From NCBI GenBank assembly GCA_001600355.1, contig BCJU01000002.1, positions 1,736,001 through 1,800,000 on the forward strand: a stretch of DNA of 64,000 nt, written 5' to 3'. Source of the stretch: Meira nashicola. Taxonomy: Eukaryota; Basidiomycota; Exobasidiomycetes; Exobasidiales; Brachybasidiaceae. Made by a program: the position numbers and the translations under genes. The notes under the pieces were generated by a model. The model saw only the letters and a list, made by a program, of their open reading frames with translations. It had not been told where the DNA came from and did no database searches. Below, piece after piece: positions 28,695-38,951 of the stretch (its first letter is position 1; each line of letters opens with the position of its first letter).

Positions 28695-31664
28695 CTAATG
28701 CTCTTGATTGGAATGATGTTGCTGTTGAGGATTTGGTCGCAGTGTAGATTGTGATGATGGTTGAAGTGTAGATTGTGATGATGCTGAGGTAGAATATCTC
28801 TCGAATGGGTTGATAGTAGCGATTGGTGTCATTTGTCCCGGGTCAAAGCGACCAGGTGCAAAGGGATGATCGATCGATCCAACGGAAGAATCAATGTTTG
28901 CGTTCAAATTTGCGCTTTGAAGGGTTGGCAAGGGAGGTGTAGCCAGTGCTGCTAAAGCTTGCGTTCTTTGGCCAGGTGTGATTGGAGTATTTTGTGTATT
29001 CATATTGCTTGGCAACGATGTGCCGGAGAAACGACTTCCAAAATGCGAAGCAGGTCTGCTTCCTAACGTCTGACCTTGACCTGGGTAAATGCCATTTGTA
29101 TTTACTTGGCGGTCGGCGATATTATGTGCATTGGATAGCAAACCCACTTCCGGCTGTACAACACTCCCACTGCCTTGCCCTGAATTTGGATTGGCCGATG
29201 TAATTGCATCTTTTCCATCTTCATCCATACGCTCATATCCATCATCGTGGCTTCTGTTGAAGTCTGCCCTAGGATGTAAATTGGGCATCGCAGCTGTGCC
29301 TTGCTGAGAAGATCCAAACGGATCAAAAGGTGGTAATTGCCTCTCATCTGCGTCGTCTACAGCGGCAAGAGAATGGCTGGTATATGTGAGCGGCTCTGAT
29401 ATCGATCCAATCATATTAAACAAAGGCATTTGTTGTGCAGCCATTGCTTGATCCAAATTAATTCCGTGATGTCTAGACGTGAATTGTAGAGGCATTCGTT
29501 GTGTCTGAGCTGGCTCAATTCCATCCATTACTGCTGGCATTTGTGAACGTTGTTCTTGCTGCTGCAGCTGCTGATGATGTTGCTGTCTAGCTGCCCGCCT
29601 TTCGCGACTCTCAGATAGTCTTGCCAAAGCATTGTGCACTTCCGGAGTTAAATGGCCAAACTGTGCAGCTCTTGTTGGATCTGCGTAGACGCATTGAAGG
29701 AATTTTCTCAATTCATTGACACCTTTTCCGCTGTACACACAAAAGGCAGACCTTTGATGTGCATTAAATTCTCTTGGCGGCTCACGGCACATCATTTGAA
29801 GTTCTGCATTGCGGAATGCATTGACACCTGTCAAACTCAAATGCGTCAACCGTGGAAGCCTTTCTAGGAGCCAAAATATTGCCGGTACGGAAATATTTTC
29901 ACAATAAGAGAGATGGATACGCTCCAAGCTGGTATGGCGTTCCACAAGTCCATAGATGGCCTGATCCGTCAAATTAGCTACCCTCACAAGACCAATTCGA
30001 CGTAATTTGGGAAGATTAGCTGCCAGCTCCAGAACGCTCAAATCCGTCAATTGAGGACAGCAAGCTAAATCGATATAGCGCAATCGTGTACACGAGCGTG
30101 CTAGATGACAAACAGCGCGATCGGTCAAATTACTGACATGTCCCAAGTGCAAATAATGCAAATTTTTGCCCAATCTTGCGATGCTATAAGCACTTTCATT
30201 TGTCAAACGAGTACATTTTGCCAAGATCAAATTTCTGATCCGCGGTACATTGGAAACAATACCTTCGATCGATGCATCGGAAATTGTGTTGCAATTTGTC
30301 AAATCCAAAATGCGTAAATGATCAAACATACGTGAAGGACGTAAGTGAGTGTGCATTGGTATATCGACCCGTGGAAGTGTGTCATGAGATGATGATAGGT
30401 TCAACGGCCTAGACTGAGGAGCGGTTGTATTTCCCATAGGCGATGCACCACGACTTGTTGGGGCCGAATCGCTTCCTCGACTCATACCTTGGTTGATGAT
30501 CGAAATTTGTCCATGCGCAATCGGTGAGTGAATATGAGCATCTGCGCTACTTTGCAGCGTACTTGGAGGAGCAGGAAATGCTAAATCTGTCAGTTTGCCA
30601 CACTGTGCCAAACGTAATTCCCGCATATGGAATGAGAATTGCCATATCTTTCGCACAGAGGCATCGCTGATCAGTGGACAATTGATTAGATCAACCTCTA
30701 GAAGTACTGGACAGTGCTCAGCCAAAGCAGCCAAGGCCTCATCACCAACCAAATCACATCCACACAACTTGACACGACGCAAGAGTTTGCAATTCTTTGC
30801 CAAAGCTGCTATGCTGGCGGAAGTTACCTTTTTGCATCCTGACAGATTTATACCTTGTAATCTTGGACAATTCTCGGCAATTGTGAATACAGTCTTGTCT
30901 GTTAAGTTCTCCACATCTGTAAAATCAGCAGCAACAAGATGTTTGGTATGTTTTAATACGCCGGAAAGTGTGTCATCCGATATGCCGTTGCATTGTGTCA
31001 ATGTCAACCTTTCTAATCGTGTGCAAACGTCCATACGACTAAAAAGTGAGTCTTCCAAATCTTGTCCCAAAAGAGATAGATTGAGACGACGAATAAAAGT
31101 GGCATACGGGAATGTTTGATCAGGTTTTCGAATATTGTGGATTAGTTTGAACAAGCTTGAAATTCGGTAAAATGATGGGCGATGCCACAACAATTCCACA
31201 CCGCATAGACACCAAGCTTTGCATACAGTCAAACTTCTGCGTAGATCGGGCGGATTGATTGAGACGTACTTGAATATATGCAGTAAGATTTCGTGTGGTA
31301 GTGTGGCAGCGGAAGCATTTCGTGCAGTTGCTGGGGTCACACTCCAGCTCTCACTTGTGTTCACCTTTGGCACCAATGCTGCTGAGCCGCGTGCTTTGAG
31401 TGTATTCCTGCGATCCTTGAACGAAGGTCCTACATCTGTATAATCCTCATCGTCTTCGTCATCTTCCACTTCATCATCTTCTTCACGATCCGGATCGTCA
31501 GATTGCGATGTTATACTAGGCGAAGGCGAAGGCCGAAAAGATGATGAAGGTCTTGGCTCTGGCACCTCCACTGACATGGACGAGGATGCTGCCGCTTGTC
31601 CTATGCCTTCATCCGCCAAGTCTTCGTTTCTCGCAATGGGCAAATCCGTCGAATTGGATGCCAT
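28695..31664 (-). CDS. GRR1: SCF ubiquitin ligase F-box/LRR protein Grr1
   Basis: Grr1 is the substrate receptor of an SCF E3 ligase that controls nutrient (glucose) signalling and cyclin turnover. The 989-residue product has an acidic disordered N terminus (1-105), an F-box 'TLPHEILLHIFKYV' (about 121-165) followed by 'SLTVCKAWCLCGVELLWHRP', and about twelve cysteine-containing leucine-rich repeats, e.g. 'LQGINLSGCKKVTSASI' and 'LRYIDLACCPQLTDLSV'. As in other Grr1 proteins, a low-complexity insert (about residues 375-440) interrupts the repeat array. The C-terminal 330 residues are Gln/Ser/Pro-rich and disordered. It is intronless. The divergent neighbour is REB1. Confidence 0.93.
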   Translation of the reverse strand: MASNSTDLPIARNEDLADEGIGQAAASSSMSVEVPEPRPSSSFRPSPSPSITSQSDDPDREEDDEVEDDEDDEDYTDVGPSFKDRRNTLKARGSAALVPKVNTSESWSVTPATARNASAATLPHEILLHIFKYVSINPPDLRRSLTVCKAWCLCGVELLWHRPSFYRISSLFKLIHNIRKPDQTFPYATFIRRLNLSLLGQDLEDSLFSRMDVCTRLERLTLTQCNGISDDTLSGVLKHTKHLVAADFTDVENLTDKTVFTIAENCPRLQGINLSGCKKVTSASIAALAKNCKLLRRVKLCGCDLVGDEALAALAEHCPVLLEVDLINCPLISDASVRKIWQFSFHMRELRLAQCGKLTDLAFPAPPSTLQSSADAHIHSPIAHGQISIINQGMSRGSDSAPTSRGASPMGNTTAPQSRPLNLSSSHDTLPRVDIPMHTHLRPSRMFDHLRILDLTNCNTISDASIEGIVSNVPRIRNLILAKCTRLTNESAYSIARLGKNLHYLHLGHVSNLTDRAVCHLARSCTRLRYIDLACCPQLTDLSVLELAANLPKLRRIGLVRVANLTDQAIYGLVERHTSLERIHLSYCENISVPAIFWLLERLPRLTHLSLTGVNAFRNAELQMMCREPPREFNAHQRSAFCVYSGKGVNELRKFLQCVYADPTRAAQFGHLTPEVHNALARLSESRERRAARQQHHQQLQQQEQRSQMPAVMDGIEPAQTQRMPLQFTSRHHGINLDQAMAAQQMPLFNMIGSISEPLTYTSHSLAAVDDADERQLPPFDPFGSSQQGTAAMPNLHPRADFNRSHDDGYERMDEDGKDAITSANPNSGQGSGSVVQPEVGLLSNAHNIADRQVNTNGIYPGQGQTLGSRPASHFGSRFSGTSLPSNMNTQNTPITPGQRTQALAALATPPLPTLQSANLNANIDSSVGSIDHPFAPGRFDPGQMTPIATINPFERYSTSASSQSTLQPSSQSTLRPNPQQQHHSNQEH

Positions 31665-32504
31665 ATTGTGTATATATGCGATAAGTTTTGCAATCTCTAA
31701 CTGTAAATGCTGCTTATTGTTTTTCCAGAATTAGTCGTAGAGGCAATTATGAGAATACGATGATTTAATGATATCAACGTCTAATGAAAAACCTGTAGAT
31801 GAATTGAACGGTAGCAATAAAAGCAAAGAAAATTCTTTGACAGCGAGCCTTGAATGAAGGCGTAAAGGGGTTCTAGTGTATCAAACAATGAAGCCGTATT
31901 CTGTTGACCGCTCCTTTCGGCTCAAACGGAATGACGCGATGAGCCGTGCTGAATGATCCGAATAATGAGCAAAAGAATCGAATAGCCGAAAAATGTTTCG
32001 ATTGAATGGGAAGTAAATTTCCCTGAAGAATGCAGTTGTGATCTTGAGAGCGTCAATGATGATGATTGAGATGCTGAGACATGTAAAATGGATTGACAGC
32101 CAATCGCAAGTGAAAATGCATAGGCCACCTTGCATTACTGCTTGTATACGTCACTCTTAGCTTGGATTGCTTCATGCGTCGTTCTTAAGGATTCCGGGCG
32201 ACTGTGTTGTTCAAAACGCCTTCAAGGCGTGTAGCCGCGTGTATGCACACCAATCCTAAAGTCTTTTTTCCGCTTTTGGCTGAGTATGGATTTTGGCTGG
32301 GCTGATAATGGCTGGCGTAGCTTTCCGCGTTCATGAGTTCAGCACCATACTTTTGCCAAAAAAAAGTTGGAGTTCGGGGAGCGCAACTTTGTTCAACACT
32401 TCAACACCATCACCATCTGCACATATCCATATTCGAAGTTATCATATCACAATTTATTTTAACTTTAGCTTATATTGAAAGAAGTAAATCTAGGCAACAA
32501 CAAA
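31665..32504. promoter_or_regulatory. Divergent promoter region GRR1 / REB1
   Basis: This is an 840-bp gap between divergent starts. The leader just before 32505 is A/T-rich. Small opposite-strand open stretches (31881-32135) look like chance. No RNA gene or clear TATA box was recognised. Confidence 0.45.
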
Positions 32505-34559
32505 ATGGTTGACAAAACCAGCGCGGATGCCATCCAGCATCAAAAAAAGAAGCGCAAAGGAGGTATCGAGCCTTCCTTTGAGCATCAAGCCGGGCTTCAT
32601 AATGAACTATCATCGGTGCCAGAAAAATCTACACATTCGTCAAAAAAGTCTAAAAAGAAGGACAAATTAAAGGCTCAATCTGACATTGCTGAACAACCGG
32701 CAGATAGTGTATCTCAAGGTAGAAGCAACAATGTTGACGATGATCAAGAGAAGAAGGAGAAGAAAAGGAGGAAGAAGGACAAAGGAAGGTCCGAAGTGAA
32801 TACTGATACAATCGATTCAGCATCTTCACAGCTCAAAGAGAAGTCTAAAAAGCGAAAAGTCCCCGAAGAAGAACCATCATCTTCGAATCATGCAGAGCCG
32901 AACGACTCTAGTCCCCAAAACAAAAAGAATAAACCAGATACACCAGCAGAAATCGACACACAGGTCAGCCATGAGGCCGATGTGCAAGAAGAAACTTTTT
33001 CCAATTCAAACAGAGCTGAAAACGGAGAGAAAAAGAAGAAGAAGTCAAAGAAGAATAAATCCAAACAACCCGATCAAGCTCCGCCGAGCAGCGTTGTAGA
33101 AGAATCTTCATCTACAAAGGGGAAGGATAAAGAATCCGATAAACCAACCGAAACGGTCGATGATGTACAAGAAAGTACTGAATCACTGGAAAAGAAGGAC
33201 AAAGCAGACGTTCAAGACCGATTGGATGCCCTGATGGAGAACGTTGAGTCCAAATCTCGCGGCGTTGTTCATCGTTCAAGAAAATCTTCTGGCAGTGGTC
33301 AACCGACACGTCAAGCAGGAAGCAACCGTAAAACGAACAAAGATTATTTCTTGCAAACGCTTGATAGCCAATTGACGCACGAGGATATGTTAGCAAAAGA
33401 ACTCTTTTACTACAATCAGCTCAGATGGTTAGAGGAAGAACGTGGTTTGAAGGTCAAGAAAGGGCCATTTGACAAGAGTGAAGAAGAAATCATCAAAAAT
33501 AAATTAGATGAATTCAAAGAAAAACTTGAAATGGATCAAAATTCCTTTAACGATTTCGTGCTCGAAAAGCGTGAAGATAAAGAGCGAGCTGAACAATATT
33601 CGACACTTTGGCAAGAAATGACGGCCATGTTGGTAGGCCGTCCAAACCGCTCTGTACGTACGCATGTTCGTCGCAATTTGACAAATTACGTTTACAAGAC
33701 CGGTCCATGGACCGAAGAAGAACAGAAAGCACTCGAAGATGGTGTTAAAGAACACGGTCTCGTATGGTTCAAGATTGCAAAGAAAATCAATCGATCTCCC
33801 GAGCATTGTCGGTTGCGCTGGCGCGACTACAAGGGAGATGGCAAGCTACAAAGGCAAAAAGGGAAGTGGTCTAACGAGGAAGATGAAAAGCTACGAAAAG
33901 CAGTGGATGAATCAGAAGTGGAATTGAAGGAAAGTGTGGCGGACGAAGAGAAAGGAAACGCATTTTGGGATCATGTTTGTGAAAAGATGGAAGGTGCACG
34001 AAGTGGTCGTCAATGTGAGTCACGTTGGAGGATCATGAATCCCAAGGATGGTAAGAACAATTTCTATAGTCAGCCAACCGATGGGCCAATTCTCATTAAT
34101 CTTCTACACGATCAGGCAAACGAAGCTCATAACGACAATTTTTCAGATGTAGATCTGAAAAAGATTTTACATTTACAGCCAAATTGGACGGTAAAGATCA
34201 TCAAGCGTGCATGGAGATCTATGGTAGATCGATTTGTCATTAAAAAGGAACAAGAAGATGTAGATCATTATCAAGACTTCCGCAATCGATTGAGAATCAT
34301 CAAGGAATCTTTGGAAAATTTACAAAAACAAAAAACGACAGACGAATCGAAGAAGCGAAAAAGGAGACCGACTAAGAAAGATAGCGAAGACTTGATTGAA
34401 AGTGATAATGAAGTTGACCTGTTGACCAGAAATGGTGACGAAGAAGGTGTTGCAAAGACGGACGAATCCTCAAGCAATGCCAAAAAGAAAAAGAAGAAGA
34501 GCGGATCCAAAGAGAAGAGAAAAAAGCAAGGAGAAGAAAGTGACGATTCAATTGGTTAG
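32505..34559 (+). CDS. REB1: Myb-domain DNA-binding protein Reb1 (Pol I termination factor type)
   Basis: The protein has 684 residues from the first ATG (32505); an upstream TTG in frame is not used. Reb1/TTF1 proteins bind rDNA terminators and some Pol II promoters, halting RNA polymerase I and replication forks. The N-terminal 260 residues are Lys/Glu/Ser-rich, with many KKxK nuclear-localisation-like runs. The conserved DNA-binding part begins with 'HEDMLAKELFYYNQLRWLEE'. Myb repeat 1 is 'GPWTEEEQKALEDGVKEHG' plus 'CRLRWRDY' (about 399-445). Repeat 2 is 'GKWSNEEDEKLRKAVDE' with 'RQCESRWRIMNP' (about 451-515). A third Myb-like part follows ('FSDVDLKKILHLQPNWTVK'). The C terminus is again Lys-rich. 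The repeat pattern with 'CRLRWRDYKGDGKLQRQ' is characteristic of Reb1. Confidence 0.88.
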   Translation: MVDKTSADAIQHQKKKRKGGIEPSFEHQAGLHNELSSVPEKSTHSSKKSKKKDKLKAQSDIAEQPADSVSQGRSNNVDDDQEKKEKKRRKKDKGRSEVNTDTIDSASSQLKEKSKKRKVPEEEPSSSNHAEPNDSSPQNKKNKPDTPAEIDTQVSHEADVQEETFSNSNRAENGEKKKKKSKKNKSKQPDQAPPSSVVEESSSTKGKDKESDKPTETVDDVQESTESLEKKDKADVQDRLDALMENVESKSRGVVHRSRKSSGSGQPTRQAGSNRKTNKDYFLQTLDSQLTHEDMLAKELFYYNQLRWLEEERGLKVKKGPFDKSEEEIIKNKLDEFKEKLEMDQNSFNDFVLEKREDKERAEQYSTLWQEMTAMLVGRPNRSVRTHVRRNLTNYVYKTGPWTEEEQKALEDGVKEHGLVWFKIAKKINRSPEHCRLRWRDYKGDGKLQRQKGKWSNEEDEKLRKAVDESEVELKESVADEEKGNAFWDHVCEKMEGARSGRQCESRWRIMNPKDGKNNFYSQPTDGPILINLLHDQANEAHNDNFSDVDLKKILHLQPNWTVKIIKRAWRSMVDRFVIKKEQEDVDHYQDFRNRLRIIKESLENLQKQKTTDESKKRKRRPTKKDSEDLIESDNEVDLLTRNGDEEGVAKTDESSSNAKKKKKKSGSKEKRKKQGEESDDSIG

Positions 34560-34831
34560 AGTCGTGTATCCATACAAGCCATCAAAACAGTTTCCTATTT
34601 TATCCGGAGATGAACATAGTCCTATCCCTCTAAATGTACAATACGATACCTACTGTTACTACTTATGTACATAATTCATATTATCACTGTTACCACTTTG
34701 AGGCAAAAGGTAGTACTCTATAAATTATGTGAAGATGTGCTTTATGTCTACTAATGTACATGTGTATATGTGAACCAGCAAAAGGTAAAATTGCATTTTT
34801 TTTGCTAAAACAAAAGTTGTGCCGATAACAA

Positions 34832-36925
34832 TCATCGACTTGGTCTTTTTCCGTGTTTATTTTTCATACGACTGGCAAATCCTCCTTGCTGACTACCACC
34901 AAGCTTTCCATTATCAAATCGATTGTTGCCATTTTTGCTTGCCATAAAAGGTGATGAAACAAGGTTGCTTCGAGTCTTTTCCTGTATTCCTCTGTTGGAA
35001 GTATATACTCCCATCTTTCGTTTTTGCTTTTTAGACATAGGTGGATTGTAGGGTGACGTTGAAGGACCGGTGAGACTCTCATACTCTTGAGGATCTTGTG
35101 CGTAAGGGTTGCCAACAGCTTCACCAATATCATCGTCATCTTGATATAAATTGGATGGTCCAGCCGAGAATGATCCATTCTGCTTGCCTGATAGGCCATG
35201 TCTCTGCGTGAATGCACTTGTCCCACTTGACTGAGAAGAGCCAGCAAGAGTAGGTGAACGAGAGAAAGAATCGTTTTCATCTTCTTCATCTTCTTCGTCA
35301 TCTTCGATACGTCTCTTCTTTGGCTTAGATGAGGCTACAGGTTGGTGCAATACATTATCGAGTGCATTTCCGGGTGCACGAACGTAAAATAAAACATATG
35401 CACTTGAAGAATTGATAGGCGCTCCCCTTATTGCATGAACGCTGCTATCATTCATCTCATACCATCTCTTTCCAGAAGTGCCGCGAACGGAAGCGATATA
35501 ATGACCGCTATTGGGTCCGCTACCGTGATGATGAATGACAGAATGTAATTTGTATTTTTGCATTGGTTGACCCTCTGATAGTACGTTTTTGTTCAACGTC
35601 AAATCCTCCCCAAATCCAATCTGTCTAGTGATCTTTTGACCTGTGAGTGTGAATCGTTTGAGGTGAATAGTCAAAACAGGTGGCGCTTGGTGAATGGTGA
35701 ATCTTTTCGTAGCATTGACTGACATTTTGCATTTTTCACATCGATACTTTTCCGTTCCTCTTAGGTAGTCCGTACTTGTAAAATGCTCCAATGCGCCTGC
35801 AATATTACTGTTATTCGATTTACGTATATCCAAGCTTAAATCCAAAATGGTATCATATGTATCCGAATTATGATTACACCTTTCACAAGTTACCCTACTT
35901 CTCAATTTGCCTCCAAAAATTTTGTGTACAAGTGTCGTTTCCCTTAATGGATCGAAAGGCTTTAGTGATTTTGGCGCTCTGACCAAACTGCAAAATTGCA
36001 TTGCTTCCAATAAAAATCGTAGGAATTCATGAGCATCTTCTTGTCGATACTTTACCAAAGTTCGTGCGTACGATTTCAAATCATGAATGAAAGCGTTCGG
36101 GCCGATCGGCATCTCACTTCCATTTCGGGATATTGTCTTTTGTGCTAATTTGACCATTTCACCAATCGCATCAAACTTTTGCATCGGTCTTGCGCCTAAT
36201 TTTCCGTATAGTTGATCTAGATCGAGCATCAGCAAGGCATTTGCTAAAGGAGGCAAATGTAGGAGAGACTGTAAAGTAGAGTTCATATAACAGGTATTCC
36301 CCTTATTGATCAACCCGGATCCCCTTTCTTTCATCGATTTAGGAGGATATAGAGCAACTTTGTAAGGAAAAAGTTCAAATGGCTTTTTGGTTGGAGAAGC
36401 AGATGAAATGGCGGTATTGATGGGATTGCCATTCACCTTTGAAGACGATCGATTGTCCACTATATTGAACATGATGTTATCTTTCTTCTCGTTTGAGTCA
36501 TCTCCTTTTTTCTGTTTAGCGATTGCCTCCGTATTTGCTGAAGCGGCATCCTTTTTACGCTCCGCCAACACGGAGGGGTCATTAATAGGTTTGTATGGTA
36601 ATTCTTGTGTTGAGCTTTGTTGACTAACAATAAATCGGACGGGGTTTTTCAATGTATCGATTATGAATTGTTGCACTCTAGCTATCGATGGTTCCTCTAA
36701 AGCAGATAACCAACTTTTTCCATTAACTGTAGCGGTAGGATCTAAATTTTCCTTTTGTGAGTTTGGTGCTGAAATGGTTTGATCTTCATCTTTTTCCTCC
36801 ACTTGTCTATTAGTATAGCCATTCTTTTGCTCGCTACTCCCAGAAATACCCTTACTGCTCGCTATACCATCATTATGCATATGTCCCATGATATGTTGAC
36901 TTGGTTTGGGTAACACCTGCGTCAT
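34832..36925 (-). CDS. Ubiquitin-specific protease, USP36/42 (Ubp10/Ubp16) type
   Basis: A 697-residue cysteine deubiquitinase. The Cys box is 'GLINKGNTCYMNSTLQSLLH' with catalytic Cys212. The His box is 'GPNSGHYIASV' with His475, and the third residue is Asp493 in 'YEMNDSSV'. A zinc ribbon is formed by 'CERC' (347-350) and 'CEKC' (396-399). Sequence around 'DAHEFLRFLLEAMQ' and 'LTIHLKRFTLTGQKI' is closest to USP36/USP42, a nucleolar group (yeast Ubp10, fission yeast Ubp16) that deubiquitinates Pol I subunits and histone H2B. The C-terminal tail is disordered and ends in Lys/Arg-rich stretches ('KKQKRKMG', 'RMKNKHGKRPSR'), fitting nucleolar retention. The family assignment is firm; the orthologue name is inference. 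Confidence 0.88.
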   Translation of the reverse strand: MTQVLPKPSQHIMGHMHNDGIASSKGISGSSEQKNGYTNRQVEEKDEDQTISAPNSQKENLDPTATVNGKSWLSALEEPSIARVQQFIIDTLKNPVRFIVSQQSSTQELPYKPINDPSVLAERKKDAASANTEAIAKQKKGDDSNEKKDNIMFNIVDNRSSSKVNGNPINTAISSASPTKKPFELFPYKVALYPPKSMKERGSGLINKGNTCYMNSTLQSLLHLPPLANALLMLDLDQLYGKLGARPMQKFDAIGEMVKLAQKTISRNGSEMPIGPNAFIHDLKSYARTLVKYRQEDAHEFLRFLLEAMQFCSLVRAPKSLKPFDPLRETTLVHKIFGGKLRSRVTCERCNHNSDTYDTILDLSLDIRKSNNSNIAGALEHFTSTDYLRGTEKYRCEKCKMSVNATKRFTIHQAPPVLTIHLKRFTLTGQKITRQIGFGEDLTLNKNVLSEGQPMQKYKLHSVIHHHGSGPNSGHYIASVRGTSGKRWYEMNDSSVHAIRGAPINSSSAYVLFYVRAPGNALDNVLHQPVASSKPKKRRIEDDEEDEEDENDSFSRSPTLAGSSQSSGTSAFTQRHGLSGKQNGSFSAGPSNLYQDDDDIGEAVGNPYAQDPQEYESLTGPSTSPYNPPMSKKQKRKMGVYTSNRGIQEKTRSNLVSSPFMASKNGNNRFDNGKLGGSQQGGFASRMKNKHGKRPSR

Positions 36926-37797
36926 GACAAACGAGTTTTGTTAACCAAACTACGTCGTGTGACGTGTCTTTTGTCTTTTATCCCTTCTAGTCTCGATTCG
37001 ACATCCGTAAAGAAAAAGTATCGGTAAATGCGTGTGTTCCCTTTCACGTTAAATATACAAGCTACCAAAAATTGGGATTCCTTCAGATATCGATCGAAAG
37101 GATAATGGCTGAATGTGTTTGAATGTTATAACAATCGCGTCTTTTGATTTGTTTCATTTCCATTTTATACAACATTCACCCGAACTTTTTTTTTTTTGAA
37201 CAAACAGAAAAAAAATTGATGCATTTATTAAAAAAACTCTAAAACCGGGGAGAAAGCTAGTGTTCGCGTTTCGCGTTTCAGCAAGGCTGAAGAAGCCTAA
37301 AATTGAGCGGCGTGTACAGTACATACTATGCATGCAAGAAGAGACCGCGATTTGTAGCCAATTTGGCTTAAGCCGCGTTGATATTCGTTACTAAAGAATG
37401 TTTTTGACGATGTCCAATATCTGACGTTTATATGGAAATATTCTAATTAGAATGAGACTGGCACTTACCATTGCGAAACTTCATTTTGAGTGGGATGAGC
37501 AGTTGACCTATAGAGAAATCAGTGGTAGAGTGTGATCATGACAGAGTAACAACGGCTGTCGAACCTGTAGGCGTAGAGAGTGAAGTGACCTTTAACGCCT
37601 TTCTGGGCACGCGTGTCAAGAGACTGGAGTAACAGCTTTACGCTCAACGGACAGCAATTGCGCTGGCTTTAACCCTAGGCTGCCAGAAAACACTTTATTG
37701 TGCCTGTGCGAGAAGGAAGTAGTTGCGTTTTGATTTTTAATGTGTTGTACCCGGCTGCCATCATCTATACTTGAGAGCGTGCGTAAAATAAGACACG
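36926..37797. promoter_or_regulatory. Divergent promoter region USP / SEC28
   Basis: This is an 872-bp gap between divergent starts. It contains a run of T's near 37190 followed by A-rich DNA. An 11-nt 'CAGTGGTAGAG' at 37520..37530 resembles a tRNA D-arm, but the rest of a tRNA is absent. No gene was recognised. Confidence 0.45.
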
Positions 37798-38766
37798 ATG
37801 GAAAATCTAGACGCAATCACATTGGAGATTCAATCTCTATTTTATCAAGGAGCATATCAAGCATGCTTGGAATTGGTCAGACAAAATTCATCTGGACCAC
37901 CTTCTGATCCTACTTTTCAACAAAGGTTATTATATGGGGCCAGATCAGCAATCGCTTCAAATGATACATCTTCAGCATTAGCTCTTCTTCCATCTGGAAG
38001 TATAAATACTCCTTCAGCACAAGCAGTTCGAGCATTAGCAAACTTTGTCGCAGCACAAAATGCAAATAATTCAGCGAAAAGTGAACAAGCTTTGGAAGAA
38101 TTGCAAAACGTTTTAGATCAAGCAATCTTTAACGATCCATCTGGACAAATTATTAGGGTATGCATTGGTACAGCTTTAGCACGCAATAATGATCCTGTTG
38201 GTGCTTTGGAAACATTGGGAATGGGACAGGCAAATAGTAAAGAGATCGAATGCATCGCATTGGGTATTCATATTCTCTTATCCATTCATCGATTGGATTT
38301 AGCACAAAAGGAGTATAATGCAGCTCGAGTTTGGGCTGACGATTCATTGCTTATTCAATTAATCGAAGCACACATCGGTATTTATGAAGGTGGAAGAGCA
38401 GCACAACAGGCATATTATGTTTACGATGAATTGGCACAAAATCCATCTTATGCTGGAAAGCCAAGTACAGTACCTTCCTTGACAGGCAAAGCAGTCGCTA
38501 GAATCGTTTCATCGGAATATGATGATGCTCAATCTACACTAACACAAGCAACCGAATTAAATCCAAAGTATGCCGATGCTTTAGCCAATCAAGTACCTTT
38601 AGCCACTTTAGGAAAGCAAACTGGACAAACGGAAGCATTACATGAAGCCTTGGCTCAATTACGTTCTGCTGCTCCACAACATGCCCTATTACGGGATTTG
38701 AAGGAAAAGGAGAGGTTGTTCGATGAAGCATTTGTGCAACACAGAGAAGCATTAAGCAATGCATAA
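37798..38766 (+). CDS. SEC28: Coatomer epsilon subunit (epsilon-COP)
   Basis: Epsilon-COP is a TPR-like helical protein of the COPI coat that stabilises alpha-COP during Golgi-to-ER traffic. The 322-residue product is slightly longer than the usual 295-310. It opens with the family's N-terminal block ('LDAITLEIQSLFYQGAYQAC') and keeps helical repeats ending in 'AYYVYDELAQN' and 'SEYDDAQSTLTQATELNPKY' (a TPR-like pair). It is intronless. It is convergent with DID2, with 185 bp between stop codons. Confidence 0.9.
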   Translation: MENLDAITLEIQSLFYQGAYQACLELVRQNSSGPPSDPTFQQRLLYGARSAIASNDTSSALALLPSGSINTPSAQAVRALANFVAAQNANNSAKSEQALEELQNVLDQAIFNDPSGQIIRVCIGTALARNNDPVGALETLGMGQANSKEIECIALGIHILLSIHRLDLAQKEYNAARVWADDSLLIQLIEAHIGIYEGGRAAQQAYYVYDELAQNPSYAGKPSTVPSLTGKAVARIVSSEYDDAQSTLTQATELNPKYADALANQVPLATLGKQTGQTEALHEALAQLRSAAPQHALLRDLKEKERLFDEAFVQHREALSNA

Positions 38767-38951
38767 ACGTCCTTTGTCAGATCTTTGTATGTACTATGAA
38801 ATGATATAAGTTAGGGTTAAAGTTACGTCTAGTCATTGTTAGATTGTGTATAGATTGAGTTAGTTCACATAGTACATGATAATGATGATCGCAATAACGC
38901 TAAATGCAAGACATGGGCACAGATTTGTTTTCTTGAGGATTCACTGTACCC

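Noticed and set aside
30595..31119. 174-codon open frame antisense to GRR1
   Set aside because: The opposite frame carries clear leucine-rich repeats; this one has no domain and is a composition shadow.
37520..37530. tRNA D-arm-like CAGTGGTAGAG
   Set aside because: No matching acceptor stem, anticodon arm or GGTTCGAATCC-type T-arm at the right distance.
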